A model generated the notes under the pieces. That model was not told the DNA's origin and ran no database searches. It saw nothing but the letters and a program-made list of their open reading frames with translations. This document shows, in pieces, positions 1 through 8,861 of a stretch of 64,000 nucleotides of DNA. The stretch spans positions 806,001-870,000 of the forward strand of contig NZ_JACJSC010000001.1 of NCBI RefSeq assembly GCF_014697575.1, written 5' to 3'. Position 1 is the stretch's first letter. Each line of letters starts with the position of its first letter. The stretch comes from Planktothrix sp. FACHB-1365. GTDB taxonomy: Bacteria; Cyanobacteriota; Cyanobacteriia; Cyanobacteriales; Microcoleaceae. The position numbers and the translations under genes were made by a program.

Positions 1-2
1 AT

Positions 3-356
3 TCCGTTGATTTAATTTTGGAATTACAACAGGTTTGTTTACAAGAAAATCAACCAACAAAACAATTTTATCATCTCTTTTATTTGGATGAACATACAGA
101 AATTGATATCCGTCGCGCCCGCTTAGTGATTCGCAGTTCTGTGGCTTCTATTGAAACGGTTATTTGTCAAAAAAGACGAGATATGGCTTTAAAATTATGG
201 CAGGAAACAGATGTGGGAAAAGAGCAAAATTTGGCTCAAAAATATTATCAACAAATTGATGCAGAAACCAAATGGATGTGGGAATTAAAACGAATTCGGG
301 ATACTCAATTTGATGATTTAATTTCTGTTCCTTTAGGGGGAATTAATTTTAATTAA
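3..356 (+). CDS. dnaG: DNA primase DnaG, C-terminal fragment (probable)
   Basis: The reading frame is open to the left edge of the window, so this is the 3' end of a longer gene; the TTG at 18 is not needed as a start. About 117 codons remain. The product is charged and helical, with a cluster of Arg/Cys/Lys residues (CQKRRDMALKLWQ) followed by a tail of the pattern YYQ-I--E--W--EL---R. I associate that pattern with the C-terminal helical domain of cyanobacterial DnaG primases, the region that binds the replicative helicase. The TOPRIM and zinc domains that would prove this lie outside the window, so the name rests on tail similarity from memory. It could be another long helical protein. Confidence 0.5.
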   Translation, partial: SVDLILELQQVCLQENQPTKQFYHLFYLDEHTEIDIRRARLVIRSSVASIETVICQKRRDMALKLWQETDVGKEQNLAQKYYQQIDAETKWMWELKRIRDTQFDDLISVPLGGINFN

Positions 357-1045
357 AAATTAGATAGTGTCCCTTTAAATGTGCCATTTTTTTGATTGAA
401 ACATCATATATAGCAATCCTAAATAGGTTGTAATATTAAATCCTAAAATTGATACTACAGATAATCGCCTAAATCCCCTGTAGTAGAGACGTTGCATGCA
501 ACGTCTCTACTACAGGGGACAGATGCGTAGCAAACATTTAAAGATTTCATATAATATTTTATCGTAGGGGTGGCGTCCTTCCAAACCCTCTTTGCGCCTG
601 GGTTTGGTTTCCAAACTCCTACAGAACTTTATTAAGTAGTATAAATGTAATATAGCGAGCCTAAGTGACGCTAGAGAAAGTAAAATAACTAGACTCGAAT
701 TCCCCAAAATAGCAAACTATCCTAGGGAAATACAGAGGGAAAAGTTGACTGAAATATAAATAAAATGAATCTAGGATAAGAACCTACTCATAAATGGCAA
801 CTCTTCCTGATTAACGCCAATGAAATTGTAAAGTAGAGTGTTCACTTTGGAAAGTTTTATTATTCATTAATTTGAAAATTTCCCCTTGATTACACCCATC
901 CGCTATCCACTATCTAATAGCAATTAAATCCGCCAATACCCCCCTCTAAATTAAACCTTTTAAGTTGACTGAAACCCTTATTTGAGTTCAATAATTCACG
1001 GGTTTACAAGGCGGATTAACACTTTAATCATTCCAGAAGGAGTCA
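357..1045. other. Long intergenic region with palindromes
   Basis: AT-rich stretch between the dnaG tail and a small secreted-peptide gene. It holds a perfect 44-bp palindrome (475-518) and an imperfect hairpin at about 564-621 built on CCAAACCC/GGGTTTGG. The short sequence AGTTGACTGAAA occurs twice (near 744 and 964). The open frames crossing it lack ribosome binding sites and mostly consist of repeat sequence. I see no RNA gene here. Confidence 0.6.
475..518. repeat. Perfect 44-bp palindrome
   Basis: The two 22-base arms are exact reverse complements with no loop; the centre is TTGCATGCAA and the outer ends are CCCCTG/CAGGGG. The inner 28 bases (GTAGAGAC...GTCTCTAC, 483-510) recur in diverged form at 10663-10690. 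That points to a dispersed cyanobacterial palindromic element rather than a gene-specific terminator. No T-tract follows on either strand. Confidence 0.85.
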
Positions 1046-1048
1046 ATG

Positions 1049-1273
1049 ATGTTACACAAAAGTCTGCTAATTTTAACCGTAACCCTGTTATCAATGATAA
1101 CCTCTACGCCAGCGAAAGCTTCAGAGTTTATTCCGTCGAGTTTTTCTGTGGAGTCTCCCTGTCCTATTCTGAATACTACATCCCAACAACAACTTTTACC
1201 TTCTCTGTGTCCCCAAGCTAGAGAGGAAGGTCAGGAAATCATTCAAGATACGGGTAGACCTCCACGGGATTAA
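1049..1273 (+). CDS. Small secreted peptide precursor (PatX-like?)
   Basis: A 74-codon gene. AGAAGGAG (1035-1042) lies 6 nt before the second of two adjacent ATGs, so 1049 is the better start. The N-terminus is a textbook signal peptide: MLHKS, then a hydrophobic core, then an AKAS cleavage site. The short mature part has two Cys-Pro pairs and ends IIQDTGRPPRD. An intrinsic terminator follows (1329-1376), which supports a real single-gene transcript. A small secreted cyanobacterial peptide with Cys and a C-terminal T-G-R recalls PatX precursors, whose processed RG(S/T)GR peptide inhibits HetR. Here the motif reads QDTGR rather than RGTGR, so that identity is speculative. Confidence 0.6.
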   Translation: MLHKSLLILTVTLLSMITSTPAKASEFIPSSFSVESPCPILNTTSQQQLLPSLCPQAREEGQEIIQDTGRPPRD

Positions 1274-1328
1274 TATTAAAGATCAGCCCCGGCATCACTG
1301 GAACAAATTCTAATCACCCTCATCCCCC

Positions 1329-1376
1329 CAGTAGAGATATGAAGTTTCAACTCAATATCTCTACTGTTTTTTGTTT
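1329..1376 (+). terminator. Intrinsic terminator after the small secreted peptide
   Basis: A 12-bp perfect stem (CAGTAGAGATAT at 1329-1340 with ATATCTCTACTG at 1355-1366) and a 14-nt loop are followed directly by TTTTTTGTTT. It lies about 55 nt after the stop codon of the peptide gene and points the right way for it. Confidence 0.8.
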
Positions 1377-1547
1377 CAATCTCCTAGGAGTAGGGCTTTG
1401 AACGGTATGACAACCCCAGAAACTGTAATCCTGATTGCTGATTTTGTGATAAAGTTAAAAATTGTAAAGAAATATGAGAGTCAGATGATCTCCGGGTTAA
1501 CAAAAAACCCATATTGCTTACATTTATAGACATTGATAGGAACTTCC

Positions 1548-2351
1548 ATGCAACAGAATTGGCTGCACAGATTGCTTCTCTCTCTTGCTGTATTTGCTCT
1601 AGTGCTTTCGACTTGGGCATTTGCACCCGTTGCTCATGCGTTTAATAATCCTGATTTACTGCCTAAAATTCAAACCCCCGTTATTGACCTCGCCGGAATT
1701 TTGACCGACGTTCAGGAAAACCTATTAGCAAAAGATATAGAAGAGTTTGAAACCCAAACCGGATGGAAACTGAGAGTTTTAACTCAATTTGACCAAACCC
1801 CCGGTCGCGCCGTTAAAGACTATTGGGGACTGGATGATAAAAGCGTTTTATTAGTCGCCGATGAACGGGGTGGGAATATTCTCAACTTTAGCGTCGGTCG
1901 TCAGGTTTACCCGTTTCTGTCTCGGACATTTTGGGTAGAATTACAAACGCGCTTCGGAAATCAATATTTTATTCGAGAAAATGGAGAAGACCAATCGGTA
2001 CTCCAATCCATTGATACGATTCAAGGCTGTTTAGTTCAAGGTGGCTGTCGAGTCGTTCCCGGACTTCCTCAAGAACAGTGGATTTTAACCTTAATTACCT
2101 CGGCTCTCGGTGGAATCATTTGTGGTATTGCCAGTATTCCCCGCAAACCTGGACAAGTGATTGCATGGCAATGGGCGTTAATCTTCTCTCCTCTGTGGGG
2201 GATTTTATTTATTGCCTTTGGAATTGGCCCTGTTGTTTCTCGTACCCAGGAATGGCTTCCCCTCGTTCGCAATATTTCTGGCTTCCTGATTGGTTTCTTA
2301 GTGGCTTATCTCACTCCGGTGTTCAATCACTCCTCCTCCCCAGAAGCTTAA
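1548..2351 (+). CDS. TPM-domain membrane protein, Psb32-like
   Basis: A 267-residue protein from the ATG at 1548. AGGAA (1538-1542) precedes this ATG, so I prefer it to the TTG at 1533. It begins with a signal peptide or membrane anchor (basic MQQNWLHR, hydrophobic core, AHAF cleavage-like site). A TPM domain follows: VIDLAGILTD and the ETQTGWKLRVLTQ strand, typical of lumenal Psb32/TLP18.3 proteins. Two or three hydrophobic segments sit near the C-terminus (about 180-260). TPM proteins of this kind protect photosystem II during repair in cyanobacteria and plants. The membrane topology and family fit; the exact orthology to Psb32 is inferred. Confidence 0.7.
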   Translation: MQQNWLHRLLLSLAVFALVLSTWAFAPVAHAFNNPDLLPKIQTPVIDLAGILTDVQENLLAKDIEEFETQTGWKLRVLTQFDQTPGRAVKDYWGLDDKSVLLVADERGGNILNFSVGRQVYPFLSRTFWVELQTRFGNQYFIRENGEDQSVLQSIDTIQGCLVQGGCRVVPGLPQEQWILTLITSALGGIICGIASIPRKPGQVIAWQWALIFSPLWGILFIAFGIGPVVSRTQEWLPLVRNISGFLIGFLVAYLTPVFNHSSSPEA

Positions 2352-2539
2352 GAATGTTGACCGTTGGCGGTTGACGGTTAATTGTCAAGGTGCGTGGACG
2401 CTGGCAACGACCTTACTCCTACACTCTGTTCTCGTCACAACGCCAACAACCTGATACACTGAATAAGTTGTAATCTGGTTGTGCTAAGTCAATTTTTCTT
2501 AGCCGCAGAACTGAAGAAGCTAACAATCGGCGAGTCACA

Positions 2540-3166
2540 ATGGAATGGCATATTACCGATGCCCAGAGTTTAGGAATTATTGATGACGAAATTGGCGATC
2601 ATGTATTTTCGCCAGCCGAATACGAAATTGTTCGTCGGGTGATTTATGCGACGGCGGATTTTGAATATAAAAGTTTAGTTCGTTTTTCTGACCAAGCGTT
2701 ACAAGGGGGGGCGGCGGCTTTAGCGGCTCGGACAACGATTGTCGTTGATGTGCCAATGGTACAGGTGGGGATTACTCCCCGCATTCTTTCGACTTTTGCG
2801 AATCCTGTTTATTGTTCGATGGAGGCGGTAACACGACCCCAACGAGAAAAAACCCGCTCGGCTTGGGGGATTGAAACCTTGGCAAAGCGCTATCCTGAAG
2901 CGATTTTTGTTATTGGTCAAGAACAAACAGCCCTTTCTGCCATTGTCGATTTAATTGAAGCGGATGAGATTAAACCGGCTTTAGTGATTGCCACTCCTTC
3001 TGGTTTTGTCGGGGCTGATGTCGCCAAGTCCCGTTTAAATGATTCGATGGTTCCCCATGTTCGTATTGACGGACGCAAGGGTAGTGCAGTTGTGGCGGTG
3101 GCCTTAGTCGATGCCTTAGTTGATCTGGCTTGGCAAGCCTATGGTCGAGAAGGCAATGGCAGTTAG
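2540..3166 (+). CDS. cobH: Precorrin-8X methylmutase
   Basis: A 208-residue CobH/CbiC-family enzyme. It moves the C11 methyl group to C12, converting precorrin-8X (or its cobalt form) to hydrogenobyrinate or cobyrinate in cobalamin synthesis; it acts in the cytosol. Visible family features are the ATADFEYKSLV segment near residue 37 with the catalytic-region His replaced by Glu-Tyr context, VVDVPMVQVGI, the TRSAWGIE helix and the NDSMVPHVRIDGRKGSA block near the C-terminus. Length is normal. No strong ribosome binding site precedes the ATG. No other cobalamin gene is adjacent, as is common for scattered cyanobacterial pathways. Confidence 0.9.
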   Translation: MEWHITDAQSLGIIDDEIGDHVFSPAEYEIVRRVIYATADFEYKSLVRFSDQALQGGAAALAARTTIVVDVPMVQVGITPRILSTFANPVYCSMEAVTRPQREKTRSAWGIETLAKRYPEAIFVIGQEQTALSAIVDLIEADEIKPALVIATPSGFVGADVAKSRLNDSMVPHVRIDGRKGSAVVAVALVDALVDLAWQAYGREGNGS

Positions 3167-3689
3167 AGGGGTTTGGGGTATCCGGTACAAAATAGGGGAA
3201 AATTAAGGTCTGACTCCTAACTCCTTCCCCCATCAGTCCTATAATTTTTGAGGTTTTATATCACAGTTTTGCTAGTTTGTCAAGGAGGAGTCGAGAAGGC
3301 GGAAATTGAAGACGTGCGCGATGTTAGCTGATTTTAGGGAATTTTTGAAGGCTTGAATCAATTTTTAACGATAGAATGGCTGTTCGGGCTGATTTTTTGG
3401 AGCTAAGATACAAGAATAACAATTTAGTCTATCTACTAAAATGCTAACATTTGCTCCAAACCTTGTCAAGTCGTTCCCTTAATAAAAATAATTCTCATTA
3501 ATTTGGCTTTTATTAAGAATTGTAAACCCACGATTGTTTTGAAATTTAAAATTGTTTAACTAGATATATTAGATTAGTTAATAATTTTAGGTTAAAAAAC
3601 AGCTATTTTTGGGGTCTTCATCACACCGGGCGGTTAAAACATAGTTTGAAGGTAGACTCTCCGATTTTATTCAGTGGAGGACTTTATTT
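3167..3689. other. Intergenic region, no gene seen
   Basis: A 523-bp AT-rich gap between cobH and rsmD. I find no frame with a ribosome binding site, no tRNA-like arm and no strong hairpin with a T-tract. The last 40 bases contain the rsmD ribosome binding site GTGGAGG (3674-3680). Confidence 0.5.
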
Positions 3690-4232
3690 TTGAGTTTAAG
3701 AATTTCTGGAAATCGCTTAATTAAAACTTTACCAGGGGAAGAAACACGCCCCACATTAGCGCGGGTTAGAGAAGCGGTTTTTAATATTTGGCAGGGTCAA
3801 ATAGAAGGCTGTCGCTGGTTAGATTTATGTACGGGTAGTGGTTCAATGGGAGCCGAAGCATTAGGCCGGGGAGCATCAGTTGTGATTGGGATAGAACAAC
3901 ATAGAAAAGCTTGTCAAGTGATTCAAGAAAATTGGCAAAAAATTGCCGATTCTTCCCAACAGTTTCAAGTTATACGAGGGGATATTTTAGGAAAGTTAAA
4001 AACTTTATCTGGGCAACAATTTGATTGTATTTATTTTGATCCGCCCTATGATAGTAATCTTTATCAACCCACCTTAGAGGCGATCGCCCAATATCAACTA
4101 CTATCTGCGGAGGGAGAGATTGCCGTTGAGCATCATCCCCATCGTTGGCAAATTCAACCTATTACGGGGTTAGAAATTTGTCGAGAAAAAATCTATGGAA
4201 ATTGTGCTTTAACGTTTTATTGTTTAAAATAA
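3690..4232 (+). CDS. rsmD: 16S rRNA (guanine-N2)-methyltransferase RsmD
   Basis: A 180-residue SAM-dependent methyltransferase that modifies G966 of 16S rRNA during 30S assembly. It shows the RsmD start LRISGNRLIKTLPGEETRPT with the R-P-T-x-x-x-x-R-E-A-x-F-N motif, the SAM-binding LDLCTGSGSMG, and the N6/N2-methylation motif DPPYD near residue 110. The start is TTG: GTGGAGG lies 9 nt upstream and no better in-frame ATG exists. The bisphosphate nucleotidase gene begins 37 nt downstream, so the two may be cotranscribed. Confidence 0.92.
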   Translation: MSLRISGNRLIKTLPGEETRPTLARVREAVFNIWQGQIEGCRWLDLCTGSGSMGAEALGRGASVVIGIEQHRKACQVIQENWQKIADSSQQFQVIRGDILGKLKTLSGQQFDCIYFDPPYDSNLYQPTLEAIAQYQLLSAEGEIAVEHHPHRWQIQPITGLEICREKIYGNCALTFYCLK

Positions 4233-4269
4233 TAGAATCAGGAATAAATGCCCTCTAATTGGAGTTTTT

Positions 4270-5229
4270 ATGTCTTACGAACAAGAAAAGCAAATTGCAA
4301 TTGCAGCGACATTAGCGGCTGGAAAACTATGTGAAAAAGTGCGCCGCAGTATCCCGCCTGCGATGGAGAAAAGTGATAAAAGTCCGGTGACAGTTGCTGA
4401 TTATGGTTCTCAAGCCATTATTTGTAAAGCACTAGCAGAAGTCTTTCCCAATGATCCCGTTGTCGGGGAAGAAGATGCAACGGAATTGCAAACTCCAGAA
4501 ATGGCAGAAAATTTAGCAAAAATTACCCAATATGTACAAGAAATTATTCCTGATGCCACCTCAGAACAAGTCACAGATTGGATTAATAAAGGAAATGGAA
4601 AAGTTGGAAATCGCTTTTGGACATTAGATCCCATTGATGGCACAAAAGGATTTTTAAGACAAGATCAATATGCCATTGCTTTAGCTTTAATTGAAGATGG
4701 GGAAGTTAAAGTTGGGGTGATGGGATGTCCGGCTTATCCGGTGGAAAATCATGAACCGGGAGCTTTATTTGTGGCGGTGCGAGGACAAGGCGCAACGATG
4801 ATAATTTTGGCAACGGGTGAAGAAATTCCGATTCAAGTTGTGCCGGAAAATGATATCGAAAATCTTCGGTTTGTGGGCAGTGTTGAAGCCAGTCATGGAG
4901 ATATTGATCGTCAGGATGCTGTAGCAAAAGCAGTCGGAATTATTGCTCCGGCGATTAAAATGGATTCTCAGGCCAAATATGGGGCGGTTGCTTCTGGAAA
5001 AGCGGCGTTATATTTGCGACTTCCTTCTCCTAAAACTCCTAATTATCGAGAGAATATTTGGGATCATGCGGCGGGAGCAATTGTTGTTGAAGAAGCGGGA
5101 GGACGAGTTAGTGATATGTTTGGTAAACCTTTAGATTTTGCCTCTAATCCTAAAATGTTAGATAATCGTGGTATTTTAGTTAGTAATGGCATTATTCATG
5201 ATACGGTTTTATCGGTATTGACTCAATAA
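4270..5229 (+). CDS. 3'(2'),5'-bisphosphate nucleotidase (HAL2/CysQ family)
   Basis: A 319-residue member of the inositol-monophosphatase-like, lithium-sensitive phosphatase family. It probably hydrolyses PAP or PAPS to AMP or APS, relieving PAP inhibition in sulfate assimilation. Metal-binding motifs are intact: PVVGEED near residue 65, WTLDPIDGTKGF near 120 (D-P-I-D-G-T), and WDHAAGAIVVEEAGG near 265. Length matches the HAL2/SAL1 branch more than the shorter inositol monophosphatases. The start ATG follows TTGGAG at a suitable distance. The substrate is inferred from the family. Confidence 0.88.
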   Translation: MSYEQEKQIAIAATLAAGKLCEKVRRSIPPAMEKSDKSPVTVADYGSQAIICKALAEVFPNDPVVGEEDATELQTPEMAENLAKITQYVQEIIPDATSEQVTDWINKGNGKVGNRFWTLDPIDGTKGFLRQDQYAIALALIEDGEVKVGVMGCPAYPVENHEPGALFVAVRGQGATMIILATGEEIPIQVVPENDIENLRFVGSVEASHGDIDRQDAVAKAVGIIAPAIKMDSQAKYGAVASGKAALYLRLPSPKTPNYRENIWDHAAGAIVVEEAGGRVSDMFGKPLDFASNPKMLDNRGILVSNGIIHDTVLSVLTQ

Positions 5230-5354
5230 ATTTCTCCGAGTTAATCAGGATTAAACCTAGGATAGAATTAAGATCGTTTTAGGGCGAGGAGATCCATCCG
5301 TGTTAACTTAACTCCAAAAAGCTATAATCAGAGCTTTGATCAGATGTCCCTAAA

Positions 5355-5428
5355 TCCCCCTTAAAAAGCAGGGGGTTTTCATTTTACAAAATTGGCGGCT
5401 CAATTTGACTCCCCAATTTTGTAAAATG
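5355..5428. repeat. Convergent intergenic hairpins
   Basis: Between the convergent nucleotidase and DUF6629 genes lie CCCCC/GGGGG (5356-5375) followed by TTTTC, and a perfect 16-bp inverted repeat (CATTTTACAAAATTGG at 5380-5395 with its complement at 5413-5428). The first may terminate plus-strand transcription. The second lacks a T-tract on either side. Confidence 0.55.
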
Positions 5429-5453
5429 AGGCAAAAAAACTGTCAGTATTGTC

Positions 5454-6125
5454 TTAATTTTTAAGTTCTGGGCTATATGTTTTCCAGTCAAGAAAGATGA
5501 CCCATAAACTACTACTAAGAGCGGCGGCAAAGAAACACCACACTGAAATAAAAGTAGTTTGATAAAAGCTATCCGCCAAAATAAAAGAAAGAATAAGCAA
5601 AATGCCAAATAGCATTAATAACCGTTGGCTTGAGATCAAAAAGGGAAGACTTATCACTAGCAAATACAAATATTTACAAATCTCATAAAAAGAGATAAAC
5701 TTAAAATCATATATTAAATTAAGATGATACAATAAATTGCCTGAATAATTAGTAGCCAAAACTTCTTCTCGAATTACACAACTCAGAAGATAAATTCCTA
5801 AACCTAATCCGATGATTGTCAACGTTAAAATTACTTTTTGGCGAAGGGGATCTTTTTCTAATAAATACACAGAAACCGGGCATAAAATTAACCAAACTCC
5901 TGTAGCAAAGCTTAAAAAACCATAGGCTCCTATAGAATATAGAAGAGATGATTGATGATCTAAATTTAACCAGACCATTCCCTCCAGAAATTGCTGAGTT
6001 GCAAATAATAACGGAAAAGAAGCTAATAAAATCTGATTTTTTGAGGTCGTTTGTGTTAGTGTCGCAATTCCTAACACCGATAAGGAGAGACTGGCGGTAA
6101 AACTTGCCGTTGCTGAAAAGCACAT
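5454..6125 (-). CDS. DUF6629 family multi-pass membrane protein
   Basis: A 223-residue integral membrane protein with about seven hydrophobic segments and almost no soluble domain. The N-terminal MCFSATASF signature is the hallmark I associate with DUF6629 proteins. An acidic and aromatic patch (EGMVWLN) lies in the second predicted helix region. Function is unknown. It is convergent with the upstream nucleotidase gene and stands alone in its direction; the TnpB gene behind it probably arrived as a mobile element. Confidence 0.7.
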   Translation of the reverse strand: MCFSATASFTASLSLSVLGIATLTQTTSKNQILLASFPLLFATQQFLEGMVWLNLDHQSSLLYSIGAYGFLSFATGVWLILCPVSVYLLEKDPLRQKVILTLTIIGLGLGIYLLSCVIREEVLATNYSGNLLYHLNLIYDFKFISFYEICKYLYLLVISLPFLISSQRLLMLFGILLILSFILADSFYQTTFISVWCFFAAALSSSLWVIFLDWKTYSPELKN

Positions 6126-6232
6126 AAAAATATTAGACTCCTAAGTTCTTAAAACCGTAGATTTTTTGAATACATCGTTAACAAGTCTGTTGATTTCTCT
6201 GCTTTTCCTGGTGAAGTACCACTGCCAACGTT

Positions 6233-7411
6233 TCACTTATGGCGTGGGCTTCCTCCTTCGCGGACAAATGCCTCCCCCAAAACCAAGTTTGAGATTGGTC
6301 TTACTTCATCTCCAGAGGCTAAAACGCCACTTCCTGACGCTAAAAAATAGTCCCGCAAATTACACGCTGCATTGATATCTCGATCATGCAGCTTTCCGCA
6401 TTTCGGGCATTCCCAAATTCTGATTTGTAAGGGCATAGACTTCATTTTATGCCCACAACAATTACAGGTTTTAGAACTGGGAAACCCTCGATCTACAAAA
6501 ACAACAACCTTGCCTTGTTCTTGGGCTTTATACTCAGTTAATGTTTGTAACATTCCCCAAGTAGCATCCGTTATTGATTTAGCTAAACAATGGTTCTTAC
6601 TCATGCCTTTAATATTCAGATCCTCAAACACGATGACTTGATTTTCGTCTACTAACTTGCGGGAAAGTTTATGATGAGAATCTGATCGACAATTAGCAAT
6701 TTTATTGTGAACTTTAGCGACTTTAATCCTAGCTTTTTTCCGGTTTTGACTGCCTTTGAGTTTTCGAGAGAGGCGTTTTTGGTATTTAGCTAGTTTCCGT
6801 TCATACTTCCGATAGAATTTGGGAGGTTTAATTTTCTCCCCATCAGAAGTTACAATTAGCGAATCTAAGCCTAAATCAATACCAATTACTTTTCCCTGGG
6901 TTGAGGTTTCTGGGTATTCTCCAGCTATCTCAATTCTCAAGGAAGCAAAATACTGACCACCAGGCGTCATAGAGACGGTAATTGATTTCACTTTTCCTTT
7001 GATAGGTCGGTGAAATTTAACTTTAACTTCACCTAACTTAGGAAGTTTAATTGTTGATTGGGTTAGCTTAAATGCCTGGGGATAGGTTACGGATTGTTTA
7101 CGATGTTTTGACTTAAATCTAGGATGCTTCCCGATTCCTTGAAAGAAGTTTTTAAAAGCTTTATCTAAATTCTTTAGGGATTGTTGAAGAACTTGACTTG
7201 CTACTTCAGTTAACCAGGGTTTTTCCTGTTTGAGTCCGGGTAATTGATTGGCGCATTTGACATAACTTAACCCCTGACCTGTGTTTTGATAAGTATTGTT
7301 CCACTCCGCCAAAAAGTGATTGTACACGAATCGAGCGCACCCAAACTCTTTGGAGAGTTGGATACGCTGTTCTTCTGTGGGATACAATCGGACTTTTAAA
7401 GCGGTGAACAT
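6233..7411 (-). CDS. tnpB: TnpB (OrfB), IS200/IS605-family RNA-guided nuclease
   Basis: A 392-residue TnpB from the ATG at 7411 (MFTALKVRLYPT, the usual N-terminus); an upstream extension to 7501 runs through a hairpin and is unlikely. The RuvC residues are all present: Asp in GIDLGLDSL, Glu in VIVFEDLNIKGM and Asp in HDRDINAACN. The zinc ribbon has CNCCGHK and CPKCGK. TnpB proteins cut DNA guided by an omega RNA made from the 3' end of their own gene and help retain the transposon. No TnpA transposase gene is adjacent, so this is a solo element moved in trans, if at all. It appears intact. Confidence 0.92.
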   Translation of the reverse strand: MFTALKVRLYPTEEQRIQLSKEFGCARFVYNHFLAEWNNTYQNTGQGLSYVKCANQLPGLKQEKPWLTEVASQVLQQSLKNLDKAFKNFFQGIGKHPRFKSKHRKQSVTYPQAFKLTQSTIKLPKLGEVKVKFHRPIKGKVKSITVSMTPGGQYFASLRIEIAGEYPETSTQGKVIGIDLGLDSLIVTSDGEKIKPPKFYRKYERKLAKYQKRLSRKLKGSQNRKKARIKVAKVHNKIANCRSDSHHKLSRKLVDENQVIVFEDLNIKGMSKNHCLAKSITDATWGMLQTLTEYKAQEQGKVVVFVDRGFPSSKTCNCCGHKMKSMPLQIRIWECPKCGKLHDRDINAACNLRDYFLASGSGVLASGDEVRPISNLVLGEAFVREGGSPRHK

Positions 7412-7474
7412 AATAACTATGATAGACTTTCTACTAAGATAATATAATTTAACGGCGAATATGTTTCTAGCTGT

Positions 7475-7515
7475 GGTGAATATAAGACTTGAAAAACTCA
7501 AGTCTTATATTCACC
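7475..7515. repeat. Perfect hairpin upstream of tnpB (possible element end)
   Basis: Two exact 18-base arms (GGTGAATATAAGACTTGA and its complement) flank a 5-nt loop AAAAC. It lies 64 nt upstream of the tnpB start codon. IS200/IS605 elements carry subterminal hairpins recognised by TnpA, and this is the best candidate for the left end. A perfect stem is less typical than the bulged hairpins of the family. Confidence 0.55.
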
Positions 7516-7682
7516 GAACAAGAGCGTCCAAACTAAGCAGAATATTATTATTTTTTAATGTCCCGCAATTCATCCAGACACCAACGATTCGATGAGTGAT
7601 TTTTGTCCCTTCTTGCTCCCATTTGCGATACATTAGAACAACAGGGCAAGTTACTATACAGCATTAAGAGGATATTGTATTC

Positions 7683-8744
7683 GTGGTAGCCGTGAATCAA
7701 CCGATTACAGTCAATGATCAAAATCTAATTGAAAAAGCACTTTTGCTAAAAGTGAAACGACTGACTTCTGCACGAGGACAACTGGTGCTTCCTTGTGCCC
7801 CTGCTTTGCTAGAGGAATATATGAGTCAGTTTAACGCTTTGTTAATCGCATTGGGGCAGAACTTTACCTCAGATGAATTAAATGGGTTACGTCAGCTTGT
7901 AGAACGAAAACTCAATGAAGGATATCAAGCTTCACCCCATGCTCGTTTAGTGTTTAAATATGAACCCCCTAACCCCACCCACGGATTAACCAGTGGATTA
8001 AAAATCACGGTGACAACGGAAGTAGCCTCTTTAGAAAATAAATATCAACGCTGGTTAACCACCCGTGAAGGGCCGTTGTTTGGGTCACATCCCGATGCCA
8101 AATTAATGGCGGTCGTGTCCGAGTTATCGGACCCAGCCCGCAGTCCCATTTTAGATATTGGGGCGGGTGTAGGTCGTAATACTCTGCCTTTAGCGCGAAA
8201 AGGACATCCCGTAGATGCTGTCGAACTGACCCCAGACTTTGCTCAAATTATTGCCAAGGAAGCCAAAGAAAACAACTTACCCATTCGGGTGATTCAAAGC
8301 AATATTCTCAACCCGGCTTTAGTTTTGCCAGCTAATTATTATCGATTAGCTTTAATTGCAGAGGTGATTTCCCATTTTCGCAACTTAGAGGATGTCCAAA
8401 CTCTATTAACAAAAGTGTGTGATGCAGTTGTTCCTGGGGGGTTAATTTTATTCAATACGTTTATCACCCATGACAACTATGAACCCAATAATAAAGTGCG
8501 GGAAATGGGGCAAATTCAATGGTCATACTTGATTACCCGTCCTGAAATTAATCTGCTGTTAAAAAGTTTACCCCTAGAACTGATATCCGATGAGTCAGTT
8601 TATGAATATGAACGTGCTCATCTACCCCCGGAAGCTTGGCCCCCTACCAATTGGTTTGAACATTGGTCACAGGGTCGAGATATTATCCCCATCCAAAACC
8701 CGCCCATCTCTCTGCGTTGGTTACTATGTCGGGTTAAGAAATAA
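7683..8744 (+). CDS. Class I SAM-dependent methyltransferase
   Basis: A 353-residue protein. About 120 residues of N-terminal domain of unknown type precede a Rossmann methyltransferase domain, with SAM motif I ILDIGAGVGRNTLPLA near residue 157, an acidic residue ending strand 2 (VDAVEL), and LALIAEVISHF at motif IV. The likely start is GTG at 7683, with AAGAGG about 11 nt upstream; GTG at 7692 is an alternative. The substrate is not predictable. The following TPR gene starts 117 nt downstream on the same strand. Confidence 0.75.
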   Translation: MVAVNQPITVNDQNLIEKALLLKVKRLTSARGQLVLPCAPALLEEYMSQFNALLIALGQNFTSDELNGLRQLVERKLNEGYQASPHARLVFKYEPPNPTHGLTSGLKITVTTEVASLENKYQRWLTTREGPLFGSHPDAKLMAVVSELSDPARSPILDIGAGVGRNTLPLARKGHPVDAVELTPDFAQIIAKEAKENNLPIRVIQSNILNPALVLPANYYRLALIAEVISHFRNLEDVQTLLTKVCDAVVPGGLILFNTFITHDNYEPNNKVREMGQIQWSYLITRPEINLLLKSLPLELISDESVYEYERAHLPPEAWPPTNWFEHWSQGRDIIPIQNPPISLRWLLCRVKK

Positions 8745-8861
8745 TTCAGCCGTTTCCGCTTCTCGATTCCCCCGTTGGCTACAATAGGGGGGATTGTTTA
8801 ATCAACTTGACACCGTAGGATAGAAGATATTAGCACTCATTGGTCAGGAGTCAAACAGCCC

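Noticed and set aside
510-707. Minus-strand frame of 65 codons
   Set aside because: It begins in the 44-bp palindrome, covers another hairpin repeat and has no ribosome binding site.
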